From: CAJOLV01 sp045631885
GTDB taxonomy: Bacteria > Bacillota_I > Bacilli_A > RFN20 > CAG-826
Direction: 5' to 3'
Length of the DNA stretch: 64,000 nt
NCBI GenBank assembly: GCA_045631885.1
Contig: JAZQVN010000013.1
Location: 35,781-99,780 of the forward strand
Position 1 is the first letter of the stretch; each line of letters starts with the position of its first letter. The notes beneath the pieces were generated by a model. The model worked only from the letters and a program-made list of their open reading frames with translations, was not told where the DNA came from and did no database searches. Below, one piece after another: positions 47,314 through 56,007 of this stretch. The translations under genes were made by a program, and so were the position numbers.

Positions 47314-48441
47314 TTAATCAATGATGCCAGTAAATGAGATATCAACATCAAAACTGGCGGATGCTATTTCATCAGTCATATCAATATCCCAACCTTCGAC
47401 ATAGATACTAATAACGATTCTTTTCGTTTCTCCTTCTTTAATATGACAGATAGGAGTAAGTTTTCCTGCCAAATAGTTGACTTGATTGAATGCAAATGAT
47501 TTTAGCGGATATGACTCTTCTTTTTTAATTTCGACTTGGTGGTTATTTGTGTCTAAGAAAGCACTACGATTATCGTTAACAAACGCCACTTGTTTAATGC
47601 CTTTCGCATGATTAGCAATAAAGGTGTTTTTGTTATCTTTTAATGGTTCAAGTTCGTTAACTTCTCCATCCACGTAATTTGGCGTAGATTCATATTCACC
47701 ATAAAGGATTTCTTTATTATCCTCATCGTAATCATAGTAGCCATCTTTATCTAAATCTAAGATGCCACCGAAGTATGTTTGTTCACTGTTACCTAATGTA
47801 TCAGCGGGCTTACAAACAACATATTGTTCATTCGTTAAGAATGAGTATCTGACAGCGTTTACGACATTATCGAGTTTATCAGCGTGTAATTCACCATCAC
47901 TCTTGGCTTCCGCTTCCACGTTTTTATCGTGATTAGGAGCTATGCCAGTGTTTTCCGATAAATAGATATCCATTTCTCGTCCAGCGGTAAATACAAATGT
48001 ATTTTGGACATAGAAATTGTCTTCGTCATCTTGAGTGGCCAAACTTGGTTTCTCATTAATCTTCGGTCTATAGTTTCTTCTAAATTGTGGTAATAATGTC
48101 TCATCAGTTTTCGTAGTTTCGTTATACCAATCATCTTGATACATACCACTGACTTGGCCTAAGTATTTGCCTTCGATACCTAACTGCTCTTTTGTGTAGC
48201 CATCTCCTTCTTCGTCCTCAACTGGATTTCCATCTTTATCTAATAGTTCGAGTTTTAACCATGCGTTTTCTTCCAAATCGACACGCATATTCAAACTACC
48301 GATAATCGCTATATCGAGCATGTTATACCATGCCGCAGTAGCGACTGAGGAGGTGGCCACACCAAAAGCAAAAAGTACTGCACATACAGCCATAAACTTA
48401 ATCTTCTTATTTTTCAAAGGTGTAGATCTTTTAAAAGGCAT
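47314..48441 (-). CDS. TasA-like exported protein
   Basis: 375 aa. A basic N-terminus (KRSTPLKNKKIKF) and hydrophobic core lead to SSVATAAWYNMLDIA, the TasA/SipW-type cleavage region. The mature part is acidic, and the end (KRIVISIYVEGWDIDMTDEIASASFDVDISFTG) matches the C-terminal beta strands of TasA/camelysin-like domains. There is a Ca-binding-like acidic stretch LDLDKDGYYDYDEDN at about 228-242. Gap of 2 bases to the upstream gene and 8 to the AAA+ gene. Likely a fibre or matrix subunit processed by the neighbouring SipW. Confidence 0.75.
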   Translation of the reverse strand: MPFKRSTPLKNKKIKFMAVCAVLFAFGVATSSVATAAWYNMLDIAIIGSLNMRVDLEENAWLKLELLDKDGNPVEDEEGDGYTKEQLGIEGKYLGQVSGMYQDDWYNETTKTDETLLPQFRRNYRPKINEKPSLATQDDEDNFYVQNTFVFTAGREMDIYLSENTGIAPNHDKNVEAEAKSDGELHADKLDNVVNAVRYSFLTNEQYVVCKPADTLGNSEQTYFGGILDLDKDGYYDYDEDNKEILYGEYESTPNYVDGEVNELEPLKDNKNTFIANHAKGIKQVAFVNDNRSAFLDTNNHQVEIKKEESYPLKSFAFNQVNYLAGKLTPICHIKEGETKRIVISIYVEGWDIDMTDEIASASFDVDISFTGIID

Positions 48442-48443
48442 TA

Positions 48444-49343
48444 TTATATACCGAAGTGTAATGACATAAGCATATAACCTGTGAATGGGAATGGATCTGG
48501 GTCTCTCTTTTCAAAGTAACAAACAAATGTAAATCTGAGTGAATCTTTGATTTCGACTGCATTATCAACAATTCTCTTCTCGTTTGAGAAGTTGAATTTT
48601 TCACAATATCCATCAACACCATACTTTGTGGCAGGTTTGATACTATTATTTTCTTCATCAATGACATAATCCGAGACGATTTCTCTGTGATTACTGTCGC
48701 CGTTATCGTACGCTTGTGTGAAAGGATTCGCCTGATTCCTTTCCTTGCCATAATAGTAATTATGGATAACACCATCTTGGTCCTCGGTTTGAACGAGAAC
48801 TCTAGCGCTTTCTAATAGTTGGGTATTTTCATATCCTTCTAAGTCAACTGCGTAGTTAACTCTTGTGGTCATTTCATTTGTCTCATTGGTGAGATAAACA
48901 GTGAACACTAAAGCGAGGTCACTAGGATCTTCAACCGCTTTTTTAGCTCTTCCTATATCCACTAAATGGTTTTCATTCATGTTCGTGGAGCCGGTTAACT
49001 TCTTGTTAACGTTTAGATAATTAAGATATTCTTCAACATTTGACGCGGTGGTTTGTTCCACTGTTCTAAGTGGTTCGCCTTGCGCATATGTCACAGGACT
49101 ATCTTGCCCTTCTTCTTCACCTTCTCCGGATTCTCCTGAACCGAAACCAGTAAGGTGCATTTTGAAGTTAGAATTATCATCGCTTAATGGGTTATCAATA
49201 CGAATTGTAAACGCTGAATTACCTTGAGGGAGTAAAGAAAGGACGAGAAAAAGGACTGCTACACCAGATGATACAGCTAGACCAATTAAGCCCAGTCTCT
49301 TTAATAATCTATATCTCGCAATCTTTTTCGCTTCGCCTGTCAT
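48444..49343 (-). CDS. Exported or membrane-anchored TasA-like protein, first gene of the operon
   Basis: 299 aa. A cytoplasmic basic start (EAKKIARYRLLKRLG), one helix (about 17-38) and then PQGNSAFTIRIDN, a possible cleavage site. An acidic Gly/Glu/Ser linker is at about 68-80. The rest is a beta-rich domain ending with LRFTFVCYFEKRDPDPFPFTGYMLMSLHFG, which parallels the end of the next protein (GWDID...ISFTG). SD GAGGAGAGG precedes the ATG by 7 bases. It opens the ten-gene operon behind the promoter at 49533-49561. Confidence 0.7.
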   Translation of the reverse strand: MTGEAKKIARYRLLKRLGLIGLAVSSGVAVLFLVLSLLPQGNSAFTIRIDNPLSDDNSNFKMHLTGFGSGESGEGEEEGQDSPVTYAQGEPLRTVEQTTASNVEEYLNYLNVNKKLTGSTNMNENHLVDIGRAKKAVEDPSDLALVFTVYLTNETNEMTTRVNYAVDLEGYENTQLLESARVLVQTEDQDGVIHNYYYGKERNQANPFTQAYDNGDSNHREIVSDYVIDEENNSIKPATKYGVDGYCEKFNFSNEKRIVDNAVEIKDSLRFTFVCYFEKRDPDPFPFTGYMLMSLHFGI

Positions 49344-49532
49344 AATAAAACCTCTCCTCTAGGTATGAAGAAATCGCTATTACCAATCTAATTACTTCTT
49401 TTGTTGCCGCAAAAGGATAATCAAATAAGCATTAGCTAACTGCCCTATTGGAGAAGACGGTCATTAAAATAATCGAACCAACAAATTATCTTATGTCTTC
49501 TATGTTTTGAGCCTTTCGGCCTTGCACTTATA
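49344..49532 (-). promoter_or_regulatory. Structured 5' leader of the SipW operon
   Basis: About 180 nt from the predicted start (near 49526) to the first ATG. Visible pairings on the minus strand: AAGGCC-GAAA-GGCT at the 5' end (49510-49523), a long-range AGAAGAC/GTCTTCT pairing enclosing about 30 bases, a palindromic TTAGCTAA, and CTTTTG/CAAAAG. No intrinsic terminator and no leader ORF with an SD is seen. It does not match the c-di-GMP-I, T-box or other consensus sequences I can recall. A cis-regulatory RNA is likely but unclassified. Confidence 0.5.
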
Positions 49533-49561
49533 ATTATCATACCTGCACGCACATAAGTCAA
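49533..49561 (-). promoter_or_regulatory. Promoter of the 14-kb SipW operon
   Basis: TTGACT (49556-49561) and GATAAT (49533-49538) on the minus strand with an exact 17-base spacer. It is the only strong promoter seen for the ten genes from 49343 to 35162, whose spacings range from overlap to 12 bases. Confidence 0.75.
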
Positions 49562-49657
49562 TACGCTTTTTTTGCGCTTTTGAAATGATGCTTATATCTT
49601 TGATATAGGTAAAAAGGGGTATTCAACTTTTATGTAAGAAAAAAGCAAGAACAGCAA

Positions 49658-49679
49658 AGAAAAAAACCGATTTCTCGGT
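49658..49679 (-). terminator. Intrinsic terminator of the 128-residue membrane protein gene
   Basis: ACCGA-GAAA-TCGGT hairpin (49666-49679) followed by at least six Us on the minus strand, insulating the SipW operon from upstream transcription. Confidence 0.8.
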
Positions 49680-49704
49680 CTTCGTCATTTAATTTGAAGA
49701 GTTA

Positions 49705-50091
49705 TTATTTCTTTTCCTCTTCGGCTTCAATTTCCGCCATAAGTTCAGCGCGAACTTCTTCTTCGGCTTTCTTTTTGATCGCGGCGAGTTGAGCGTCACT
49801 TAAGTTGCTTTCTCTCTTGCTGGCTAATAAAGCGAAGTAGACAAAGTCGAGAGCGACGATAACGAAGATTGGGATACAAATAATGCAGAAGAATGCGGTT
49901 GTATTATTTTGGAAGAAAGCGATGAATGGACCATTCGCTTCAATGTTTGCTTGTTGTAAAGCTTCGATTGAGGCATAATCTTCACCATGCTTTACTGTGG
50001 TCCATACGATAATGGATAAAACAAGTGCAAAAACTAAAATCGCACCTTCAACAATACCACCAATAAGTAAAATCTTCTTATTTTTGTCCAT
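49705..50091 (-). CDS. Small membrane protein with coiled-coil tail
   Basis: 128 aa. Two transmembrane helices (about 7-30 and 66-90) flank an external loop of about 35 residues. The C-terminus is an acidic/basic helix (AAIKKKAEEEVRAELMAEIEAEEEKK), likely cytoplasmic coiled coil. No domain recognised. It stands as a single-gene unit between two terminators, at 49666 and 50193. Confidence 0.7.
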   Translation of the reverse strand: MDKNKKILLIGGIVEGAILVFALVLSIIVWTTVKHGEDYASIEALQQANIEANGPFIAFFQNNTTAFFCIICIPIFVIVALDFVYFALLASKRESNLSDAQLAAIKKKAEEEVRAELMAEIEAEEEKK

Positions 50092-50192
50092 GTATCTATT
50101 ATTATAAATGTTTTGTTTTTTCCCGCAATAGCAATATTTTATGATTTTGTCTTAAAAATAGGTTAGTAATATTATTACTCAAAGAAAGAAAA

Positions 50193-50212
50193 GGACCATC
50201 AAACGATGGCCC
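50193..50212 (-). terminator. Intrinsic terminator of the fructose PTS operon
   Basis: GGGCCATC/GATGGTCC stem (one G-T pair) with loop GTTT, then TTTTCTTTC on the minus strand, 22 bases beyond the ptsI stop. Confidence 0.85.
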
Positions 50213-50233
50213 CTTAATAATTAATTTAAATAA

Positions 50234-51880
50234 TTAGTTAATAAAGTCTTCTACATTCACTTCACGAGTGTCGATTTTGGAAATCTTTTCTCTTAATGAA
50301 AGAGTGTAAGCAGGAGAAACGGATAATTCATCAACACCAATCTTTAAGAAGAATGGTAAGAGTTTTTCATCTCTTGCTAATTCACCACATATACCAATTG
50401 GGATACCTGCAGCGTGCGCGTTCTCTGTTGACATTTTAATTAATCGACAAATCGCACGATGATGTGGATTAAATGAAGAACCTAAATTTGGATTAACTCT
50501 ATCAATGGCTAATGTGTATTGGCTTAAATCATTCGTGCCGATGGAGAAGAAGTCAACACATCTAGCAAAGACATCTGACATGATTGCCGCGGCAGGAGTT
50601 TCCACCATAATGCCGATCTTCATATCTTTGTTGAATGGAAGTTTTCTCGCAGTCAAATTATCTCGAGCAATCTTAGCCATCTCGTGAACAAACTTGATTT
50701 CACTTTCCGAAATAATCATCGGAATCATTGTCGCTAGATTACCAAACGCAGAAGCGCGATATAAAGCTTGAAGTTGAGTTAAGAAGATTTCTGGTCTTTC
50801 TTTGCAGATACGAATTGATCTAAATCCTAAGGCTGGATTTTCTTCATCTGGTAAATCGAAATAATCAATCTTCTTATCTGCGCCGATATCAAGTGTACGG
50901 ATGATGACTTGTTTATTTCCCATCGCTTCTACGACGCGTTTATAATGCTCAAATTGTTCTTCTTCACTTGGGAAATCAGAAGCGTCTAAATAGATGAATT
51001 CACTACGGAATAAACCAATACCTTCAGAGTCATTTCTGATCGCATTTTCAACTTCAAATGATGAAGCGATATTGGAATAAATTTCCACTTTCTTTCCATC
51101 TAAAGTTAAAGTCTCTTTTCCCTTAAAAGCCTGCAATTTGGCCTTATTTTCTTCATATTCTTGTTTTTTCTTCGAATATTGAGTGATGACTTTACTATCT
51201 GGATCAATGAGTAAATCACCCTTAGAAGCATCGAGGATAACAAACTCATTATTGAGCTCTTCTGTGACTTCTAAACCTTCGATTCCACAGAGAGCGGGAA
51301 TCTCTAACATTCTCGTTAAAATACTAACGTGAGAGTTGCTTCCACCTTTAACGAAGATGATGCCCAAAATGAGCTTCTTATCTAACTTCATTAACTCTGA
51401 AGATGGTAAGTCATTACAGATAATGATGGATGGTTCTTTGAGTAATAAACCGTTATCTTCTTTTTTGAGGAAAGCGATAATTCTCGCGGAAACTTCGATA
51501 ACGTCATTAGCTCTTTCTCTCATGTATGCATCATCCATTGAGGAGAACATTTCAGCGAGTTGATGACCAGCGTTATGAACCGCATATTCCGCGGTGACAT
51601 CGTTTTCAAGTTCCATTCTCACCGCATCTTCAAAGTCGAGATCTTCCGCCATTAACTTATGGGTGACGAATAATTGAGCTTCTTCTTCACCAAGTTTGGA
51701 AAGAGTCTCCATATAAGACTTATCTAAAGCGTTAATTGTTTCTTCTCTAGCTTTGACAAAACGTTCAAATTCTTTCTCTTTACCTAAGCCAAGAGATTTT
51801 TCAACTTTGACGCCAGAGTAAACAACTAGTTTACCTAATGCGTATCCTTCAAATACGCGAGTCCCTTTATAAGACTTCAT
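50234..51880 (-). CDS. ptsI: PTS enzyme I (phosphoenolpyruvate-protein phosphotransferase)
   Basis: 548 aa, slightly shorter than the usual 570-575. Takes phosphate from PEP onto His184 (GGSNSHVSILTRMLEIPALCG) and passes it to HPr. The N-terminal HPr-binding helices, the hinge and the C-terminal PEP-binding barrel are present: GIGLFRSEFIYLD, IIRTLDIGADK, GIMVETPAAA, FFSIGTNDLSQYTLAIDR and GICGELARD. It starts 2 bases after ptsH and ends the fruK-fruA-ptsH-ptsI operon. Confidence 0.95.
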   Translation of the reverse strand: MKSYKGTRVFEGYALGKLVVYSGVKVEKSLGLGKEKEFERFVKAREETINALDKSYMETLSKLGEEEAQLFVTHKLMAEDLDFEDAVRMELENDVTAEYAVHNAGHQLAEMFSSMDDAYMRERANDVIEVSARIIAFLKKEDNGLLLKEPSIIICNDLPSSELMKLDKKLILGIIFVKGGSNSHVSILTRMLEIPALCGIEGLEVTEELNNEFVILDASKGDLLIDPDSKVITQYSKKKQEYEENKAKLQAFKGKETLTLDGKKVEIYSNIASSFEVENAIRNDSEGIGLFRSEFIYLDASDFPSEEEQFEHYKRVVEAMGNKQVIIRTLDIGADKKIDYFDLPDEENPALGFRSIRICKERPEIFLTQLQALYRASAFGNLATMIPMIISESEIKFVHEMAKIARDNLTARKLPFNKDMKIGIMVETPAAAIMSDVFARCVDFFSIGTNDLSQYTLAIDRVNPNLGSSFNPHHRAICRLIKMSTENAHAAGIPIGICGELARDEKLLPFFLKIGVDELSVSPAYTLSLREKISKIDTREVNVEDFIN

Positions 51881-51882
51881 GA

Positions 51883-52140
51883 TTAGAGATTTTCCTTAAA
51901 GACTTTTTCTAATGCTTCCGCGCAGGCTTCTTCATCTTCACCATTAACTTTGATGAGGACTTCTTCACCATGTTTGACACATAAAGACATCACACCAAAG
52001 ATTCTCTTTAAATCTGCGGATTTGCCTTTGTTTTCAATGGTGACTTGGCTAGCGAATTTCTTCGCTTCTGCGACGACGATACCCGCTGGTCTAGCGTGGA
52101 TACCTTCTTTGTCTTGAATAACGTAAACGAATTGTTTCAT
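51883..52140 (-). CDS. ptsH: PTS phosphocarrier HPr with Arg at the Ser46 site
   Basis: 85 aa. Active His15 in GIHARPAG is intact, so phosphate relay from enzyme I should work. At position 46, where Bacillota HPr carries the serine phosphorylated by HPr kinase (LKSIMGVMS), the sequence is LKRIFGVMS with codon AGA, Arg46. That site cannot be phosphorylated, so CcpA-type catabolite control through this HPr is probably absent. It sits between fruA and ptsI in a sugar-specific operon. Confidence 0.95.
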   Translation of the reverse strand: MKQFVYVIQDKEGIHARPAGIVVAEAKKFASQVTIENKGKSADLKRIFGVMSLCVKHGEEVLIKVNGEDEEACAEALEKVFKENL

Positions 52141-52170
52141 ATATATAATCCTTTCTAATATTTATTAATA

Positions 52171-54189
52171 TTATTTACTCCAAGGGAAGTTGATACCTTT
52201 CCATTTACCTAATTCTGGATTTTCATGGTTCTTTTTAAGAATACCGAGTAATAACGCGGTAACAACTGTACCGATGATAATCGCGATTAAGTATAAGAGA
52301 ATGGTAATACCGGTTGGTTGAATTGTCGCTAAGACGAAGATACCACCATGAGGGGCTAATAATTGACAACCGAATAAACCAGTGAATAAACCAGCAACTG
52401 TGGAACCAGCGACTGAGGATAAGATAACTCTCCATGGATCAGAGGCAGCGAATGGAATCGCACCTTCTGTGATGAAAGAAGCACCCATAACATAGTTAAC
52501 GTAAGCATCTTGTCTTTCACGTTTGCTATATTTTTGTGGGAATAAGTGAGCGGATAAGGCAATACCTAATGGTGGGACCATACCGCCTGCCATAACAGCA
52601 GCCATTAAGATGTAACCCGCTGGGTTTGCGGAACTTGCAGAGGCTAAGGAGCCTGTTGCGAAGACGTAAGCGGCTTTGTTGATTGGGCCACCCATATCGA
52701 TCGCCATCATACCAGCTAATAATGCCGCTAATAATAATGTTAAGTGATTGTCGTTTAACCAGTTCAACATATTGGTAAAACCAATATTGACATAGATTAA
52801 TGGAGTGTTGACTAAGTACATGACTAAGCCAATCGCTAAGATACCTAAAACTGGGTAAATTAATGTTGGTTTTAAAGCTTCTAAAGATTTTGGTAAGAAC
52901 TTAAAAGCTTTTGCTAAACCTAAGACGATATATCCAGCGGCAAAGCCAGCGACGATACCACCTAAGAATCCAGCGGATGCACTAAGTGCATAATCATTTC
53001 CTTGAATGGAAGCTAAGATATTGAAGTTTGTTGTTGTGGCGATAAATCCACCGACCATACCAACAGCTAAGCCAGGTCTACCGGCAATTGAGTAAGCGAT
53101 AAATCCAGCTAAAATCCAAATCATGAAGTTAAAGGCAAAGCCCCCAACATTTTTGAACCATCCAGCGACTGGGTTCCAAGAACCGAAGGCACTACCGACT
53201 GATTCAATTGAGTTACCAGAAGCGGTAATCGCGATTGTATCAATTAAGAATGCTAAAGCGATTAAGATACCACCACCGATAACGAATGGTAACATGTGGC
53301 TAACGCCACTCATTAAGTGTTTATAAATTTGGTGACCGATTGATTCTTTACCAGAACTAGAGGCCACTTTTCTTTCTTCACCTTCTTTAAAGATAGGTGT
53401 ATTTGGGTCTAAAGCTTGATTGATGAGTTTTTCTGGTTCATGAATACCTTTAGCAACGGCAACTTGAATTAATCTCTTTCCAGCAAATCTATCAATTTCA
53501 ACTTTTGTATCTGCGGCGACAATGATACCTTCACAGTGTTCAATCTCTTCCGCGGTGAGAACGTTTTTGGCCCCACCAGAACCATTTGTTTCAACCTTAA
53601 TTGAAATACCCATTTCTTTAGCTTTGTCTTTCAAAGCTTGTTCTGCCATATAGGTATGAGCAATACCGGTTGGGCAAGCAGTAACGGCGAGAACTCTTGG
53701 GAACTGTTCAGTTTCTTCGACTTCTTCTAATTTTCCCTTTTCAGCCTCATCGATTACTTTTAAGAATTCTTTCTTGCTCTTTGCAGCGAGTAAGGCATTT
53801 TTGAATTCATCATTCATCAACATTTCACTTAATCTCGCTAAAACGTCTAAGTGGACATTGTCTTCACTGTTTGGCGCAGCAATAAGGAATAATAAGTGAA
53901 CTGGTTCACCATCTAATGCGTCGTAATCAACACCTTCTGGAATTACCATGGCCGCTAACGCTGGCTTTTCCACAACGTCATTTTTGCAGTGAGGAATGGC
54001 AATACCTTCACCGATACCGGTTGTGGATTCTTCTTCACGGGCAAAGACGCCTTTTTCATAAACTTCGACATCTTTAATTACACCAGAAGCAGAAACGAGT
54101 TTGACCGCTTGTTTAATAACATCTTCTTTCGAGGCGGCCTTGATGTTTATGGAGATCGTTTTTTCTGATAGCAAATCAGTAATTTTCAT
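52171..54189 (-). CDS. fruA: Fructose-specific PTS enzyme IIABC
   Basis: 672 aa. Start ATG 54189 (MKITDLLSEKT) with GGAGA 6-7 bases upstream; the longer frame overlaps fruK. Domains in order: IIA (about 1-145; phospho-His in GIAIPHCKND), IIB (about 160-260; phospho-Cys in VTACPTGIAHTYMAEQAL), and a membrane IIC (about 285-650) with the family phrase MLPFVIGGGILIALAFL. It imports fructose and releases fructose-1-phosphate, the substrate of FruK. A spacer of 30 bases separates it from ptsH. Confidence 0.94.
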   Translation of the reverse strand: MKITDLLSEKTISINIKAASKEDVIKQAVKLVSASGVIKDVEVYEKGVFAREEESTTGIGEGIAIPHCKNDVVEKPALAAMVIPEGVDYDALDGEPVHLLFLIAAPNSEDNVHLDVLARLSEMLMNDEFKNALLAAKSKKEFLKVIDEAEKGKLEEVEETEQFPRVLAVTACPTGIAHTYMAEQALKDKAKEMGISIKVETNGSGGAKNVLTAEEIEHCEGIIVAADTKVEIDRFAGKRLIQVAVAKGIHEPEKLINQALDPNTPIFKEGEERKVASSSGKESIGHQIYKHLMSGVSHMLPFVIGGGILIALAFLIDTIAITASGNSIESVGSAFGSWNPVAGWFKNVGGFAFNFMIWILAGFIAYSIAGRPGLAVGMVGGFIATTTNFNILASIQGNDYALSASAGFLGGIVAGFAAGYIVLGLAKAFKFLPKSLEALKPTLIYPVLGILAIGLVMYLVNTPLIYVNIGFTNMLNWLNDNHLTLLLAALLAGMMAIDMGGPINKAAYVFATGSLASASSANPAGYILMAAVMAGGMVPPLGIALSAHLFPQKYSKRERQDAYVNYVMGASFITEGAIPFAASDPWRVILSSVAGSTVAGLFTGLFGCQLLAPHGGIFVLATIQPTGITILLYLIAIIIGTVVTALLLGILKKNHENPELGKWKGINFPWSK

Positions 54190-54191
54190 GC

Positions 54192-55106
54192 TTATTCTCC
54201 TTTCCAATCATCCAATTTATTGATAAGAGCAGTGACTTCTTCTTTTGTGGCTAAGCCTTCAGAACAAGCGGAAGCGCTCCCTGTCGCTATGCCTTTATAA
54301 AAAGCCATAACGATATTTCCAGATTTCATATATTCGTCAATAAATCCAGCGACAAGAGAGTCTCCTGCGCCCACTGTATTGACGACTTTTCCTTTCGGAC
54401 AACCAGACTTAATTTCGTGCTCTTTGTTGACTAATAACGCACCATCTCCACCGAGAGAAACGATAACGTTCTGCGCGCCTAAATCTAATAGTTTTCTTGC
54501 ATTTTGCACGAGTTCTGCGCGGTTTTTGATAGAAACGTTAAACATTTCTTCTAATTCTTCTTGGTTTGGTTTAACTAGAAGTGGGTGATATTTTAAGGTG
54601 TTCAAAAGGATATCTTTATTGGAGTCAATGATGACTCTAACACCATTATCTTTAATTCTTTCTAAGATTGTTTCATAGATGTTACTTGGTAATGTTTTTG
54701 GAATAGTTCCAGAGATAACTAAAAGATCATCTTTACCAAGCTTTTCTAATTTCTTAATTAACTCTTCAATTTGCTCATCAGTGATATGTGGGCCTTGTCC
54801 GTTAATCGCTGTTTCTTCTTTTCCTCTTAACTTGACATTGATTCTTGTTAATCCATCAACTTGAACGAAATCAGACTTAATGCCAAGGCGATTTAATTCA
54901 TCTTCAATGTATCTACCAGTGAAGCCACCTAAAAAACCGGTGGCGATATTCTCTGTTCCAAAATTAGCTAAAACAATGGAAACATTAATACCCTTACCAC
55001 CAGGCAAAGCATGTTCTCCTTGAGAACGATTAATCGCGCCTATTTCGAGATTCTTTAAATCTACAACATAGTCAATCGCGGGGGAAAAAGTAACTGTGTA
55101 AATCAT
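54192..55106 (-). CDS. fruK: 1-phosphofructokinase
   Basis: 304 aa, PfkB family. Converts fructose-1-phosphate to fructose-1,6-bisphosphate. Starts with IYTVTFSPAIDYVV, then GGKGINVSIVLANFG; the anion-hole and catalytic base are in NTVGAGDSLVAGF. SD GGAGG lies 8 bases upstream. First gene of the operon; fruA follows 2 bases after its stop. No DeoR-type FruR gene is present within the window. Confidence 0.94.
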   Translation of the reverse strand: MIYTVTFSPAIDYVVDLKNLEIGAINRSQGEHALPGGKGINVSIVLANFGTENIATGFLGGFTGRYIEDELNRLGIKSDFVQVDGLTRINVKLRGKEETAINGQGPHITDEQIEELIKKLEKLGKDDLLVISGTIPKTLPSNIYETILERIKDNGVRVIIDSNKDILLNTLKYHPLLVKPNQEELEEMFNVSIKNRAELVQNARKLLDLGAQNVIVSLGGDGALLVNKEHEIKSGCPKGKVVNTVGAGDSLVAGFIDEYMKSGNIVMAFYKGIATGSASACSEGLATKEEVTALINKLDDWKGE

Positions 55107-55140
55107 AGTTTACCTCCGGAGCAAATTATTAAATATGTGT

Positions 55141-55165
55141 AAGTTAATAACTTAATAGTATTTTA
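55141..55165 (-). promoter_or_regulatory. Candidate promoter and operator of the fru operon
   Basis: On the minus strand TGG-TAAAAT is an extended -10 box (55160-55165). Immediately downstream lies the palindrome AAGTTA-T-TAACTT (55141-55153), well placed for a repressor. The -35 region is poor. Confidence 0.4.
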
Positions 55166-55205
55166 CCACATACACCCATAAGCGACCAGTGATAAAAAAG
55201 AAAAG

Positions 55206-55225
55206 CGCCGTTTTGTCTCACGGCG
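55206..55225 (-). terminator. Intrinsic terminator after the GNAT toxin gene
   Basis: CGCCGT/ACGGCG with an 8-base loop, then CTTTTCTTTTTT on the minus strand. Confidence 0.8.
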
Positions 55226-55238
55226 TTTCTATTTGACA

Positions 55239-55739
55239 TTAGTTATCAGACAAAGCGTCTCTTATAGTTTCAATAAAGATAAATAGAGATTGTTCATTGT
55301 CTAACAAAGGAATAAAACCAAAGTGTTTGTAAAAGCCGATAGCGTTATCTTTTGAATCCACGACGATCAATTTACAACCGACCTCTTCACTAATCGCAAG
55401 GATGGCTTGGAATGTGTGCCACAACAATCTTCTGCCGATTCCTTGATTTTGATATTTAAGGTCAACTGCAAATCGAGCAATTCTGATTGCGGGAACCGGA
55501 TATTTAGGTAGATAGACATTTTTAACTGGTGGCACATCGTTTTTGCTGATTGATGCTGTGCAAACGGTGATATAACCAATTACCTCGTTGTCATTTAGAC
55601 AGACAACCGTTTTTCCAATATTCTTTCTATCGTTTTGTCTGGCATATTTTTTCAAATATTCATTCAACTCATCGATACCGCAATCAAAACTATCAAACCT
55701 GATATCACTACCAATTTTACTTATTGGAATAGTCTTCAT
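55239..55739 (-). CDS. GNAT acetyltransferase toxin (TacT/AtaT-like)
   Basis: 166 aa. GNAT fold with the acetyl-CoA loop NQGIGRRLL (about residues 97-105), preceded by RIARFAVDLKYQ, and the C-terminal GFYKHFGF with the catalytic-type Tyr. Members of this subfamily paired with DUF1778 proteins acetylate the amino group of charged tRNAs and block translation. The gene overlaps the upstream DUF1778 gene by 23 bases, the usual antitoxin-first order. The toxin function is inferred from the pairing. Confidence 0.88.
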   Translation of the reverse strand: MKTIPISKIGSDIRFDSFDCGIDELNEYLKKYARQNDRKNIGKTVVCLNDNEVIGYITVCTASISKNDVPPVKNVYLPKYPVPAIRIARFAVDLKYQNQGIGRRLLWHTFQAILAISEEVGCKLIVVDSKDNAIGFYKHFGFIPLLDNEQSLFIFIETIRDALSDN

Positions 55740-55989
55740 GCATCAAATCCCTTAGTGCTTTGTTAGCCTTTGGAGGATTCTCCAATAAATAAACAAATCT
55801 ATCCCATTCTTCATTTGATAAAGTAATCATTTCGTTTTCCATCAAATCCATTTGAGCTTGTTTCATCACAACAGAAATAATGTAGGACGAGAGACTTTGC
55901 CGATTGTACTGCGCTGCTTTTTCTAAAACAGCTTTATCGGTGTCCGATAATCTAATGTCAATTCTATTTGTTTTAACAGTAATTGCCAT
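55717..55989 (-). CDS. DUF1778 (ribbon-helix-helix) antitoxin
   Basis: 90 aa. RHH DNA-binding N-terminus (RIDIRLSDTDKAVLEKAAQYNRQSLSSYI) followed by a toxin-neutralising tail (LSNEEWDRFVYLLENPPKANKALRDLM), a standard DUF1778 layout. GGAGGTGG precedes the ATG. It is expected to repress its own promoter together with the toxin, and an inverted repeat overlaps that promoter. Confidence 0.9.
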   Translation of the reverse strand: MAITVKTNRIDIRLSDTDKAVLEKAAQYNRQSLSSYIISVVMKQAQMDLMENEMITLSNEEWDRFVYLLENPPKANKALRDLMHEDYSNK

Positions 55990-56007
55990 AATACCACCTC
56001 CATAATC

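Noticed and set aside
49344..49532. c-di-GMP-I riboswitch or T-box in the SipW leader
   Set aside because: Conserved core sequences of these classes, as far as I recall them, are absent, and there is no terminator or antiterminator pair.
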